From Pseudomonadota bacterium (GTDB taxonomy: Bacteria > Pseudomonadota > Gammaproteobacteria > Steroidobacterales > Steroidobacteraceae): 32,257 nt of DNA. Below, in pieces: positions 1 through 7,327 of this stretch. Made by a program: the position numbers and the translations under genes. The DNA lies in assembly GCA_021785405.1 (NCBI GenBank), contig JAJYFF010000029.1, forward strand, positions 1-32,257, in the 5' to 3' direction. Below the pieces are notes generated by a model. That model saw nothing but the letters and a program-made list of their open reading frames with translations, was not told the origin of the DNA and searched no databases. The first letter of the stretch is position 1. The number at the start of each line of letters is the position of its first letter.

Positions 1-89
1 TTCCGGAGCGCGCCGGCGCTGGGGACGCCGGCAGTGGCGCCTATCCTAGCAATCTCCGCTGGGCCCGAGACAGCGACTCGATGCGCGCC

Positions 90-125
90 GCACCGGGCTG
101 GTGCGCGGCCGCACCGTCTCGGTGC
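90..125 (+). promoter_or_regulatory. Tandem NtrC-like enhancer sites upstream of amtB
   Basis: Two copies of GCACC-N5-GGTGC are seen, at 90-104 and 111-125. Their centres are 21 bp apart, about two helical turns. This is the known NtrC (GlnG) dyad form, GCACC-N5-GGTGC. A further inverted repeat, GGTGCG-T-CGCACC at 121-133, overlaps the second copy. The sites lie roughly 130 and 109 bp upstream of the start predicted from the sigma-54 promoter at 200-217, a normal enhancer distance. I infer activation by phosphorylated NtrC under nitrogen limitation. The rest of 1-295 holds no gene I can support. Confidence 0.75.
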
Positions 126-199
126 GTCGCACCCGACCCAGTCTCGATGAAACGGCGCGTGCGGGCCGCAAGCGGCTGATTTCCGGCGCAACGCCCAGT

Positions 200-217
200 T
201 TGGCATCGGAATTGCTT
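200..217 (+). promoter_or_regulatory. Sigma-54 (RpoN) promoter of amtB
   Basis: The sequence TTGGCATCGGAATTGCTT has the invariant GG (202-203) and GC (214-215) at exactly the -24/-12 spacing. It fits TGGCAC-N5-TTGCW with only the bases at 206-207 unusual. Transcription would start near 227, giving a leader of about 70 nt to the amtB ATG at 296. The two NtrC-like dyads upstream make the call much stronger than the promoter match alone. Confidence 0.75.
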
Positions 218-295
218 CCGTGCTCGCTGGACCCGGTTCGAGCGCGACCGCTCGGGGACGCCGAGGGGTTTCGCAACGACAGGGGGTTCGCATCG

Positions 296-1618
296 ATGAG
301 ACAGTCGCCGAGATCGCTCTGGCTGCGTGGCGCGCCGCTTGCCGCGCTGCTGGTGGCGGCAAGCGCCGTGGCCGCGCCGGTCGATCCGGACGTCGTTCCC
401 TTCGCGCGCATCAATTCCGGCGATACCGCGTGGATGCTGACGTCCACGGCGCTCGTGCTGATGATGACGGTGCCGGGACTCGCGCTGTTCTACGGCGGCA
501 TGGTTCGCAAGAAGAACGTGCTGTCGACCTTGATGCAGAGCTTCGCGATCACCTGCGTGGTCACGATCCTGTGGTGGGCGGTCGGCTACTCGCTCGCGTT
601 CACGCCCGGCCCCACGCCGTACCTCGGCGGGCTCGGCCGCGCGTTCTTCGAGGGTATCGTGTATCTGCACGCCACCGGCCGGGTGAGCGTGTCGCCGCTC
701 GCGCCGACGATCCCCGAGTCCGTGTACGCGATGTTCCAGGGGACGTTCGCGATCATCACGCCGGCGCTGATCTGCGGCTCACTCGCGGAACGGATGAAGT
801 TCTCGGCGATGCTCTGGTTCATGTCCATCTGGTTGATCGTCGTGTATTGTCCGGTCGCGCATTGGATGTGGGCGCCGGGCGGCTGGTTCGCGGCCACCCA
901 GCTCGACTTCGCCGGCGGGACCGTCGTCCACGTGAATGCTGGCATCGCCGGTCTCGCGGCGGCATTGATGCTCGGCAAGCGCATCGGCTACGGGCGAGCG
1001 GCGATGGCGCCGCACAACCTGACCTTGACCGTGATCGGGACGGCGTTGCTGTGGGTGGGCTGGTTCGGCTTCAACGCGGGCTCGGCGCTCGTCTCCGACG
1101 GCCGCGCCGGCATGGCGTTCCTGGCCACCCATGTCGCGGCGGCCGCGGCGGCGATCACCTGGATGTTCACGGAGTGGCTGCTGAAGGGTAAGCCGAGCGT
1201 GCTCGGTATCGCCTCCGGCGCGGTCGCCGGGCTCGTCGCGATCACGCCGGCCTCGGGCTTCGTCACGCCGAACTCGGCGGTGCTGATCGGCGCGCTCGCG
1301 GGCGTCGTCTGTTATGCGTCGGCCACGTCGATGAAGAAGTGGTTCGGCTACGACGATGCGCTCGACGCATTCGGCGTCCACGGCGTCGGCGGCATCCTCG
1401 GCGCGCTGCTCACCGGCGCGCTCGTCAGCAAGGCGCTGAGCGGCGCGACCGGCAGTGTGCTCACGCAGCTGCAGGGCGTGACGGCCACCTTGGTCTGGAG
1501 TTTCGCGGCGAGCCTCGCGATCCTCAAGGCGATCGACCTCACGATCGGCCTGCGCGTGACCACCGATGAAGAGCGCGAGGGACTCGACATCGCGCTGCAT
1601 GGCGAATCGATCGAATGA
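296..1618 (+). CDS. amtB: Ammonium transporter AmtB
   Basis: Inner-membrane ammonium/ammonia channel of the Amt/Mep/Rh family, 440 residues. The first 27 residues look like a cleavable signal peptide ending AVAA, as in other bacterial AmtB proteins, and about eleven membrane segments follow. The paired pore histidines are visible at H212 (in GGTVVHVNAG) and H362 (in DAFGVHGVGG). The family motif FYGGMVRKKN is at about residues 65-74. The reading frame is open further upstream, but the ATG at 296 has AGGGGG 9 nt before it and directly precedes the signal peptide. The gene appears monocistronic: no glnK follows, and a hairpin and a convergent gene end it. It sits behind a sigma-54 promoter and NtrC-like sites. 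Family assignment is certain; the start is well supported. Confidence 0.97.
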   Translation: MRQSPRSLWLRGAPLAALLVAASAVAAPVDPDVVPFARINSGDTAWMLTSTALVLMMTVPGLALFYGGMVRKKNVLSTLMQSFAITCVVTILWWAVGYSLAFTPGPTPYLGGLGRAFFEGIVYLHATGRVSVSPLAPTIPESVYAMFQGTFAIITPALICGSLAERMKFSAMLWFMSIWLIVVYCPVAHWMWAPGGWFAATQLDFAGGTVVHVNAGIAGLAAALMLGKRIGYGRAAMAPHNLTLTVIGTALLWVGWFGFNAGSALVSDGRAGMAFLATHVAAAAAAITWMFTEWLLKGKPSVLGIASGAVAGLVAITPASGFVTPNSAVLIGALAGVVCYASATSMKKWFGYDDALDAFGVHGVGGILGALLTGALVSKALSGATGSVLTQLQGVTATLVWSFAASLAILKAIDLTIGLRVTTDEEREGLDIALHGESIE

Positions 1619-1650
1619 TCGCGCAATGACGAGGCGGCGCGGGCTGCGGT

Positions 1651-1678
1651 GGCGCGGGTCGCCGTGGCGACCCGCGCC
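1651..1678. terminator. Hairpin between convergent amtB and outer-membrane protein gene
   Basis: A perfect 13-base inverted repeat, GGCGCGGGTCGCC (1651-1663) and its complement (1666-1678), is separated by only GT, so the real loop is probably four bases. It lies 32 nt after the amtB stop and 42 nt before the stop of the opposing gene. There is no T-tract on either side. It probably works as a bidirectional transcription barrier, but termination is inferred. Confidence 0.6.
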
Positions 1679-1720
1679 GCCACGGCGTGATGCCTCGTGG
1701 CCGTGCGGCGTGCGGCCCTA

Positions 1721-2269
1721 TCAGAAGCGCCAGCTCACGCCCGCGCTGAACACGTCCGAGTTGTACGAATACCCGGCGTCGGTCCCGCCCGGGAAATGCG
1801 TCCACTCGAAATTCAAGCCGAGCGCGCCGCGCAACGCGACGTCGCCGCCGACGCCGTACGACAAGCCGGTGTTGGTGGTGTGTCCGTCGCCGAAGTTGCG
1901 GCTCAGGCTGAGCGTACCGAGTCCGGCGACGCCGTAGACCGAGAACGTCGGCAGGATCGGATAGGACCCCTTGAGGTACGCGCCGCCGATCGTGCCGACG
2001 CTCACCGAGGCGCCTGCGCTGTTGTCGCTCGTGAGTCCGGTACCGAGCCGACCCTCGATGCCGAAATAATCGGTCAACGGCATGCCGATGCGCGCGATGA
2101 ACAAGCTGGGGCTCACCGTCGACAGGCCGCTTTCGTCGTAGCGCATGATCCCGAGATTCGCGCCGACGTAGGGCGAGAAGGCGTATCCCGAAGTCCCGAA
2201 CCCGGCGGCGCCGGCGGTCGTCGACAGGACGAGCAAGGGTGCCGCGAGCGGCAGGCAGCGTTTGATCAT
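1721..2269 (-). CDS. Outer-membrane beta-barrel protein (OmpA-like/porin-family fold)
   Basis: 182 residues with a typical signal peptide (MIKRCLPLAAP..., cleavage after about AGAA, residue 22). Alternating hydrophobic and polar strands follow, such as FSPYVGANLG, YFGIEGRLG and GLNFEWTHF. The protein ends in aromatic SWRF, the terminal Phe signature of Bam-inserted barrels. Size and strand pattern suit an eight-stranded barrel of the OMP_b-brl type. It is the last gene of the doxDA operon but is set off by 150 nt holding a strong hairpin, so its expression may be partly uncoupled. The barrel assignment is firm. The ligand or role is unknown; passage of a sulfur compound is only a guess from its neighbours. 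Confidence 0.85.
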   Translation of the reverse strand: MIKRCLPLAAPLLVLSTTAGAAGFGTSGYAFSPYVGANLGIMRYDESGLSTVSPSLFIARIGMPLTDYFGIEGRLGTGLTSDNSAGASVSVGTIGGAYLKGSYPILPTFSVYGVAGLGTLSLSRNFGDGHTTNTGLSYGVGGDVALRGALGLNFEWTHFPGGTDAGYSYNSDVFSAGVSWRF

Positions 2270-2379
2270 GGAAGTCCCCACGGTGGTTTGTTGTGAGAAC
2301 GTCGACTGCCACGCGGCCGTGGAGTTCCCGGGTCGCCAATCGGCGACAGCGCCGGCGGCCCGCACGGGGTGGTTCGGGT

Positions 2380-2413
2380 CCCGCGGGGTGCGCGCCTCGC
2401 GCCACCCCGCGGG
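2380..2413 (-). terminator. GC hairpin just after doxDA
   Basis: An 11-bp perfect stem, CCCGCGGGGTG (2380-2390) with CACCCCGCGGG (2403-2413). Inside it CGCG (2391-2394) can pair with CGCG (2398-2401) across a CCT loop. It begins 9 nt beyond the doxDA stop codon on the minus strand and lies upstream of the beta-barrel gene. With no T-tract, it could be an attenuator or an mRNA 3-prime-end stabiliser rather than a complete terminator. The rest of the 2270-2421 gap shows nothing clear. Confidence 0.55.
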
Positions 2414-2421
2414 CCGGTGGA

Positions 2422-3495
2422 TCAACCGGTGGCGCCGAGGGTCGCGCCGGTCGTGAACCGATTCGCGTCGATCGTGATCGCCTCGAGCGCATACCGTCCG
2501 GGCGCGAGCTGCAGCCCGGCGCGCACCGCCGGCAGCGCTATCGTCGCCTTGGAGCCGACGCCTGCTTGGATGCTCTCGAGCCCGGGACCGAACTTGTTGT
2601 AGCGGTAATCGTTGGAGAACGCGGACTTCGGCAGTGCTCCGAGGCTCGTGCCGTTCCAGGTCTCGACCGCGCGTCCGTCCGGGCCGCGGAGCACGATGCG
2701 CACGATGTGCGCCGGCACGGCCGGCGTACCCCCGTCGAGGTAGGCATGGAAGGACACGCCGCCATCGCCGCGCACGACCGCATCGGTCAGGGTCACGTGA
2801 TGCTTCGACGCGCTCACGGGTCCCGGGTGGAACGGCGTCACGACCGAACCGCGGTAGTAGTGATACGTCGACACCACGAACAGGATCGTCACGACCCAGA
2901 GCGCCTTGCCGAGCGATTCGAGGGTCTGCTCCGGCAGCGCACCGCTCGCGACCCAGCGAAACCACGGCTTGCCCGCGAGCGCCGGCCGCGTGCGGCCGAG
3001 CCACGCGTCGATCGAATAGGCACCCGCGCCGCCGGCGAGCAGCGTCGCACCGATTCCGAAGTTGCACGCCGCCATCGTCCACTCGTCGATGCAGGTCGCT
3101 CCTTGCCAACCGAACAGCAGCATCAGCACGACGCTGAGGCCCATCGTGACGAGCGCGCTCAGCCGAGTCAGGAAGCCGACGATCAGGAACAGACCGAAGA
3201 TGAGCTCCACGGCGCTGAAGACGATGACTCCCGCATAGAGCAGGTAGAAATGCTGCAGCAGGTAGCTGACCAGGTGATCCATCCCGAGCAGCGCGCCCGG
3301 CATCGCGGTCTGGAACTTGTTCGCCATCCAGTGCGCCGCGTGCGGATCGAGCTTCTGCGGCGCGTAGATGAATCGGCGGCTGCCGCCGCCCCAGTAGATC
3401 CATCCCTGCACGAAGCGCGCGCTGAGCAGCGCGATGCCCGCGATCCGCCAGTCGGCGGATCGCGGGGCCCCGGTCGTCTCGACATCGGTGGACAT
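2422..3495 (-). CDS. doxDA: Thiosulfate:quinone oxidoreductase, DoxD-DoxA fusion
   Basis: 357 residues. Residues 1-215 are a DoxD/DoxX-type membrane domain. Its helices lie at about 17-36, 84-130 (two), 140-160 and 197-212, and it carries the GWIYWGGGSRRFIY segment before a soluble loop. Residues about 216-357 form a DoxA-like soluble domain with NDYRYNKFGPG and a closing APGRYALEAITID strand. In Acidianus, DoxD and DoxA are the two subunits of thiosulfate:quinone oxidoreductase, which joins two thiosulfates into tetrathionate and passes electrons to quinone; bacteria often have them fused, as here. The ATG at 3495 begins a hydrophilic N-terminus just before the first helix. It lies 33 nt downstream of the substrate-binding-protein gene in the same operon. 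The family call is confident. Thiosulfate as the actual substrate is inferred. Confidence 0.85.
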   Translation of the reverse strand: MSTDVETTGAPRSADWRIAGIALLSARFVQGWIYWGGGSRRFIYAPQKLDPHAAHWMANKFQTAMPGALLGMDHLVSYLLQHFYLLYAGVIVFSAVELIFGLFLIVGFLTRLSALVTMGLSVVLMLLFGWQGATCIDEWTMAACNFGIGATLLAGGAGAYSIDAWLGRTRPALAGKPWFRWVASGALPEQTLESLGKALWVVTILFVVSTYHYYRGSVVTPFHPGPVSASKHHVTLTDAVVRGDGGVSFHAYLDGGTPAVPAHIVRIVLRGPDGRAVETWNGTSLGALPKSAFSNDYRYNKFGPGLESIQAGVGSKATIALPAVRAGLQLAPGRYALEAITIDANRFTTGATLGATG

Positions 3496-3528
3496 GAGTG
3501 CGGACCCCTGTACGTTCGCGATGGGCGC

Positions 3529-4497
3529 TCAGTGGCGATACGGCGCGAAGCCGTAGCGCGCGAAGATCGCGAGCGCCGGCGGCGACTTCAAGAAATCGAT
3601 CCACGCCTGCGCGGCCCGCGGGTGCGGCGCGCTCTTCAAGACGCCGGCGGCATAGATCGCGGTCACGTTCTGTCCGGCCGGGATCGCGACGTGAGCGATC
3701 GGATGTCCGGCCTGTTCCTGGAACATCGCCTCCGACTTCCAGGTCACGCCCGCATCCGCCTTGCCCTGCATCAGGAACAGGGGCGTCTGCCGGTGATGGA
3801 TGTGCGTGAGGATCGTCTCGCCGCTCTTCACCTTGGCGCCGTACACGGTGTGCTCCAGTCGTTGCCCTCCCGCCTTCACGAGCGCCGCCTGGATCTGTCG
3901 CGCGACGCCCTCGAAGCGCGGGTTCGGCATCACCACCCGCACCCCGGCGCGGCCGAGATCGGCGAGCGACGCGACGTGCGCGGGATTGCCCTTCGGCACC
4001 ATGATCGTCAGGTCGTTGGTGACGTAGGGTACCGCCGGCCCGCGCACGTACCCGCGCGCGATCATCGCCTGCACGCCGCGCAGCCCCGCCGCGTACACGT
4101 CCGCCTTGACGCTCCAGGTCATGTTGCCGACCGTGATCGTGCCGCCGTTCGCGATCTGGCGCACCAACAGACCCGGCGGGATCGTCTCGTAGTAGATCTC
4201 ACCCCGCAGCTCGGGGTGCGCCTTCTCGAACGCCGCGACGAGCGGCGCCATCGCGAAGTAGTAGTTGCCGCCGACGAAGATCGTCAGCCGCGCATTGCAC
4301 GGGTTGCCGTGGAAATCGGGCAGGTCGTCGACTTCCGGCACCGTGAATTCGAGGCCACGCTGCACGGCCGGATCGTTCGCGCCGTGACTCCAGGGTGGAT
4401 AGACCGAGCCCGCCGCGTCCGCCGCGAGCGCGGCGGACCCGCACCATGCGACGCACGCGGCCACCGCCGCGACCATCGGCCAGATTCGCTGTCGCAT
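3529..4497 (-). CDS. Periplasmic substrate-binding protein (ModA/sulfate-binding type)
   Basis: 322 residues. A Sec signal peptide covers residues 1-25 (cleavage after SAALA). The mature part is a type II periplasmic binding fold: LTIFVGGNYYFAMAPLVAAF at 71-90, then NDLTIMVPKGNP (161-172), VVMPNPRFEGVARQ (188-201) and GKADAGVTW (245-253). These features resemble molybdate, sulfate and related oxyanion-binding proteins. The start at 4497 has AGGAGA 6 nt upstream; an in-frame ATG at 4512 would give an ATGA overlap with the preceding gene but has no better site. No ABC permease or ATPase gene lies beside it, so it may be a periplasmic carrier or sensor for the DoxDA system rather than part of an importer. 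Ligand unknown; thiosulfate or another sulfur oxyanion is inferred from context. Confidence 0.8.
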   Translation of the reverse strand: MRQRIWPMVAAVAACVAWCGSAALAADAAGSVYPPWSHGANDPAVQRGLEFTVPEVDDLPDFHGNPCNARLTIFVGGNYYFAMAPLVAAFEKAHPELRGEIYYETIPPGLLVRQIANGGTITVGNMTWSVKADVYAAGLRGVQAMIARGYVRGPAVPYVTNDLTIMVPKGNPAHVASLADLGRAGVRVVMPNPRFEGVARQIQAALVKAGGQRLEHTVYGAKVKSGETILTHIHHRQTPLFLMQGKADAGVTWKSEAMFQEQAGHPIAHVAIPAGQNVTAIYAAGVLKSAPHPRAAQAWIDFLKSPPALAIFARYGFAPYRH

Positions 4498-4508
4498 CGC
4501 GTGTCTCC

Positions 4509-5303
4509 TCATTTCGCGTATTGAAAGCCCGCTGCGCCGAGTTCCGGCAGCGTGCCGACGATTCCCGGCGTGAGCACCGCGCCGGGGATCAGGTGGTTGG
4601 TGAACTCGGCACCCATGCGCTCGAGGCTGAGCTTGTCCGGATTCACGCCCGTCGCGTGCAGCCGCGAAGTCAGCTCGAAGATCGCGTTGTGGCATGCGAG
4701 GAACACGACCCCGCGCGCCTGCAGCGTCGGGATGCCGTTGTCCTTCGGCGAGAACACGCCCGCGGGGTTCTCGAAGTCCGCGGCGTCGCCGTGCGCCGCC
4801 GCGGGGACGTCGAGCAGCGAATTGCGCGCGAATTTTCCGCCGGTGAGCTTCGCGAGGCCGTACTTGTCCCAGAGGTGCTGGTCGTACAGCGCGAGATGCG
4901 CGGTGCCGTGGGTCGCCGAGACCACCAGGAAGTCCGGGTGCTTGAACGCCCAGATCTGGGCGTTCAGGGAATTGCGCATCAGGTTGAGCCACGGACTGTC
5001 GATCGCGGTGTTGTCCCAGACTTGCTTCGGGCCGCCGCGGTAGTGCGTCAGCAGGGTGAGCGCCTCGTGATCCCATTGCGCCGGCGACGTGAGGATCATC
5101 GGCACTTCCTTGAAGTCGCGGCGTCGCGGTGCGCGCGCGAGCGCGCCGATGAGCGTCTTCAGGTGGCCGCCGCCGGATTCGATCAACGACGGGAGCGGCG
5201 CGTTCGTGGGCAGCGCCTCGGCCGCTCCGAAGCCGTCCAACGCGACGCTGGCGATGCCGGTCGTCGCGACGATGCCCAGGAGATCTCTGCGGGTAACGGT
5301 CAT
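4509..5303 (-). CDS. Tat-exported DsrE-like protein of the doxDA operon
   Basis: 264 residues. The N-terminus carries a twin-arginine signal (TRRDLLG, residues 4-10, then a hydrophobic stretch to about 30), so a folded, possibly cofactor-bearing protein is exported. The C-terminal half resembles the DsrE fold: GVVFLACHNAIFE (198-210) with a single Cys at 204 in the position where sulfur-relay DsrE proteins often have one. It ends IPGAVLTPGIVGTLPELGAAGFQY, like the strand-helix end of that family. The ATG at 5303 has GGAGGAG 9 nt upstream, so I prefer it to the ATG at 5333. It is the first gene of the operon. I infer a periplasmic sulfane-sulfur carrier or handling protein. The Tat signal is clear; the DsrE similarity is from pattern and needs a profile search. 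Confidence 0.7.
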   Translation of the reverse strand: MTVTRRDLLGIVATTGIASVALDGFGAAEALPTNAPLPSLIESGGGHLKTLIGALARAPRRRDFKEVPMILTSPAQWDHEALTLLTHYRGGPKQVWDNTAIDSPWLNLMRNSLNAQIWAFKHPDFLVVSATHGTAHLALYDQHLWDKYGLAKLTGGKFARNSLLDVPAAAHGDAADFENPAGVFSPKDNGIPTLQARGVVFLACHNAIFELTSRLHATGVNPDKLSLERMGAEFTNHLIPGAVLTPGIVGTLPELGAAGFQYAK

Positions 5304-5370
5304 GATGGTGTGCTCCTCCGAATCGATGTTCATGGGGTTCTCGCGAACCGGACGCGCCGCGAATGTATCT

Positions 5371-5384
5371 ATATTTACTAATAT
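5371..5384. promoter_or_regulatory. AT-rich dyad upstream of the sulfur operon
   Basis: ATATT-TACT-AATAT is a perfect 5-bp inverted repeat inside an AT-rich island of about 25 bp (about 5364-5388) in otherwise very GC-rich DNA. It lies 68-81 bp upstream of the Tat-DsrE start. The minus strand next to it reads AAATATAGATAC, which could supply a -10 element. AT-rich dyads of this kind are common operators for ArsR-family repressors, including those sensing sulfide or persulfide. No such regulator gene is in the window, so its binding protein is unknown. Confidence 0.45.
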
Positions 5385-5487
5385 TTCGAGTCGAGCGCCG
5401 ATGGTAAGCCGGACTCGCGGCGATGCGCAATCGTGATCGTTGCGGAGCGGCCGTCGCGGCCGGGCGGGACCCCGCGATGGGGCCGCC

Positions 5488-5516
5488 TTGACCGCACGGA
5501 TGCGGCCGCCGACAAT
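5488..5516 (+). promoter_or_regulatory. Possible sigma-70 promoter of ybjQ
   Basis: TTGACC (5488-5493) and GACAAT (5511-5516) are separated by 17 bp, matching the -35 box at five of six bases and the -10 box at four of six. Transcription would start near 5523, about 60 nt before the ybjQ ATG. The rest of the 279-nt divergent region holds only the AT-rich dyad of the opposite operon. Confidence 0.4.
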
Positions 5517-5582
5517 CCGGCGGATCCGGTCGCCCGCCGGCGCAGCGCGGCGGGGCCCCCCTCAGCCAGAGGAGTACCGCCG

Positions 5583-5906
5583 ATGCTCGTCGTCACCACG
5601 GAAAACGTTCCCGGACATCGTGTCTCGCAGGTCAAGGGCCAGGTCTTCGGCGTCGTCGTTCGCAGCCGGGGGCTCGGCGGCAACGTGATGGCGGGCCTCC
5701 GCTCGATCGTCGGCGGGGAGATCCACGAATACACGCAGATGCTGGAGGAAGCGCGTCGCCACGCGCTCGACCGCCTGGTGACCAACGCGCAGGCGATGGG
5801 TGCGAACGCGGTGGTGATGATGCGCTTCGACTCCGCCGAGATCGGGCAGACGATGAGCGAGATCGTCGCGTACGGCACCGCGGTCGTGATCGAACCCGCG
5901 GTCTGA
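5583..5906 (+). CDS. ybjQ: YbjQ/UPF0145 family protein
   Basis: 107 residues of the heavy-metal-binding-like YbjQ family (UPF0145). Family marks are VTTENVPGHRV near the start, VFGVVVRSRGLGGN, the EYTQMLEEARRHALDRLV helix and GANAVVMMRFDS, ending with an aliphatic strand AYGTAVVIEP. These proteins form small oligomeric alpha/beta rings; their function is unsettled. The ATG at 5583 has AGAGGAG 7 nt upstream, and earlier in-frame codons read as non-coding. It lies 10 nt before a small membrane-protein gene and is probably co-transcribed with it. Confidence 0.9.
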   Translation: MLVVTTENVPGHRVSQVKGQVFGVVVRSRGLGGNVMAGLRSIVGGEIHEYTQMLEEARRHALDRLVTNAQAMGANAVVMMRFDSAEIGQTMSEIVAYGTAVVIEPAV

Positions 5907-5916
5907 CGGGGCGCGG

Positions 5917-6213
5917 GTGCTGCCGATCGTCCTCTACGTGCTCGGCGCGGCCTTGCTGCTCGGCGCGGGCCTGGCCGCGCTGACCGGCCTGTTCGTCGCG
6001 TTCGTACCCCAGCTGCTGCTCGCCGGACTGCTGGTCGTCGTCGGACTGGCGATCGAGCGCTGGCGGTACAAGCCGCTGATCGACACCGGCCCCGACCCGG
6101 CGTGGACCGATACCGGGGAGCGTTTCGTCGACCCGTCGAGCGGCCGATTGACGGCCGTGTATTTCGATCCACGGGACGGCGCGCGTCATTACGTGGTCGC
6201 CCCGCGCCGCTGA
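5917..6213 (+). CDS. Small membrane protein, partner of YbjQ
   Basis: 98 residues with a GTG start 10 nt after ybjQ. Residues 1-46 form two closely spaced hydrophobic helices (VLYVLGAALLLGAGLAAL and PQLLLAGLLVVVGLAI). A soluble tail follows with IERWRYKPL, a DPAWTDTGERFVDP segment and a closing strand, YFDPRDGARHYVV. I do not recognise a characterised family. The spacing suggests it is made with YbjQ and may anchor or work with it. The tail reads like a short beta-hairpin module on the cytoplasmic side, but that is inference. Confidence 0.75.
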   Translation: MLPIVLYVLGAALLLGAGLAALTGLFVAFVPQLLLAGLLVVVGLAIERWRYKPLIDTGPDPAWTDTGERFVDPSSGRLTAVYFDPRDGARHYVVAPRR

Positions 6214-6340
6214 TCGGCGGGCCGACACCGAACCGCAACGAAACCGTCACGGGTGCTTCAGGAACTTTGGGCACCATTCCCGGATCGAAGCGCAGGACGT
6301 CTCCTCTCGATGCGTTCGCGGCGACCGGAGGGAATGTGCG

Positions 6341-7327
6341 ATGAAAGACCCGGCGGAAATTTGGTCGATCGTGCTCGCGGCGGGCGAGGGTACGCGACTC
6401 CACAGCTTGACGAGCGATCCGGCGGGTGCCGCGACGCCAAAACAATTCTGCTCCTTGTACGGCGCGACGACGCTGCTCGGCGACGCGTTGCAGCGCGCGC
6501 AGGCGATCTCGTCGCCGGATCGTGTCGGCGTGATCGTCGCCGCGCAGCATCGACGTTGGTGGCGGACCGAAGTCGACGCTCTCGGCGCCGACAACGTGTT
6601 CGTGCAGCCGGAGAACCGCGGGACGGCGAACGGCATCCTGCTGCCGACGCTGCACATCGCGGCGCGCGAGCGCGACGCGGTGATCCTGTGGCTGCCGTCG
6701 GACCACCACGTCGAGGACGAGGCGGTGCTCGCGACCGCGCTCCGGGAGGCCGCGACGGTGGCCCGTGAAGCGTCCGGCCTCGTGTTGCTCGGCATCGAGC
6801 CCGAGGAAGCCGACGACGAACTCGGCTACGTCGTGCCGGATTTCGAGATCGCCGACGGCCTGTACACGGTCGACTCCTTCGTGGAGAAGCCGGCGCCGTC
6901 GATCGCGAGCGGCCTCCTCGGCCGCGGCGCGCTGTGGAATTCGTTCATCTTCGCCGCGACCGTCCGCGCGCTACTCGACCTCTTCGACCGGCGGTTTCCC
7001 GGTCTCGTCGCTCGTCTGCAGCACGCGCTCGCGCGCGACGGCTACCGGACCCACGGCGGGGCGGCGCTCAGCGCCGAATATGCCGAGATGCGTTCGCTCG
7101 ACTTCTCGCGCCACGTGCTCGACGGCGCCGAAACGGAACTGCTCGTGAAGCGAGTGCCGACCTGCGGGTGGAGCGATCTCGGGACGCCGCGCCGGCTCGC
7201 CGCGACCCTCGAGCGCCGACCCGGCGTCGCCGCCCCCCCGCTCGACTGGACTCCCGCCGACCGGCCGTGTCTCGCGGCGCGGCACGCCCGCCAACGCGCG
7301 GCCGAAGCGATCGCGATCGCGCGCTGA
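6341..7327 (+). CDS. Mannose-1-phosphate guanylyltransferase-like nucleotidyltransferase
   Basis: 328 residues. The N-terminus has the nucleotidyltransferase signature VLAAGEGTRL (11-20), followed by the lysine-containing TPKQF (32-36) characteristic of GDP-mannose pyrophosphorylases. PENRGTANGILLP, WLPSDHHVED (the metal-binding D in the PSDH motif), FVEKP and GALWNSFIF follow in the usual order. It would make GDP-mannose from mannose-1-phosphate and GTP in the cytoplasm. It lacks the C-terminal cupin isomerase domain of two-function ManC/AlgA enzymes. The last 40 residues are Ala/Arg-rich. The start has GGAGGG about 8 nt upstream. No polysaccharide genes adjoin it, so its pathway is not evident here, and another hexose-1-phosphate substrate is possible. 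Confidence 0.85.
   Translation: MKDPAEIWSIVLAAGEGTRLHSLTSDPAGAATPKQFCSLYGATTLLGDALQRAQAISSPDRVGVIVAAQHRRWWRTEVDALGADNVFVQPENRGTANGILLPTLHIAARERDAVILWLPSDHHVEDEAVLATALREAATVAREASGLVLLGIEPEEADDELGYVVPDFEIADGLYTVDSFVEKPAPSIASGLLGRGALWNSFIFAATVRALLDLFDRRFPGLVARLQHALARDGYRTHGGAALSAEYAEMRSLDFSRHVLDGAETELLVKRVPTCGWSDLGTPRRLAATLERRPGVAAPPLDWTPADRPCLAARHARQRAAEAIAIAR

Noticed and set aside
101-295. In-frame upstream extension of amtB
   Set aside because: It would put 65 Arg-rich residues before a clear signal peptide, and it spans the enhancer and sigma-54 promoter. The ATG at 296 has a good ribosome site.
2293-4524. 743-codon open frame on the plus strand opposite the DoxDA and binding-protein genes
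   Set aside because: Its product is Arg-rich without domains, while the opposite strand encodes recognisable families. It is a high-GC shadow frame.
3604-5430. Long open frames reading through the sulfur operon on the minus strand
   Set aside because: They are extensions of real genes in high-GC DNA; upstream parts overlap other genes out of frame and have Arg/Ala-rich composition.
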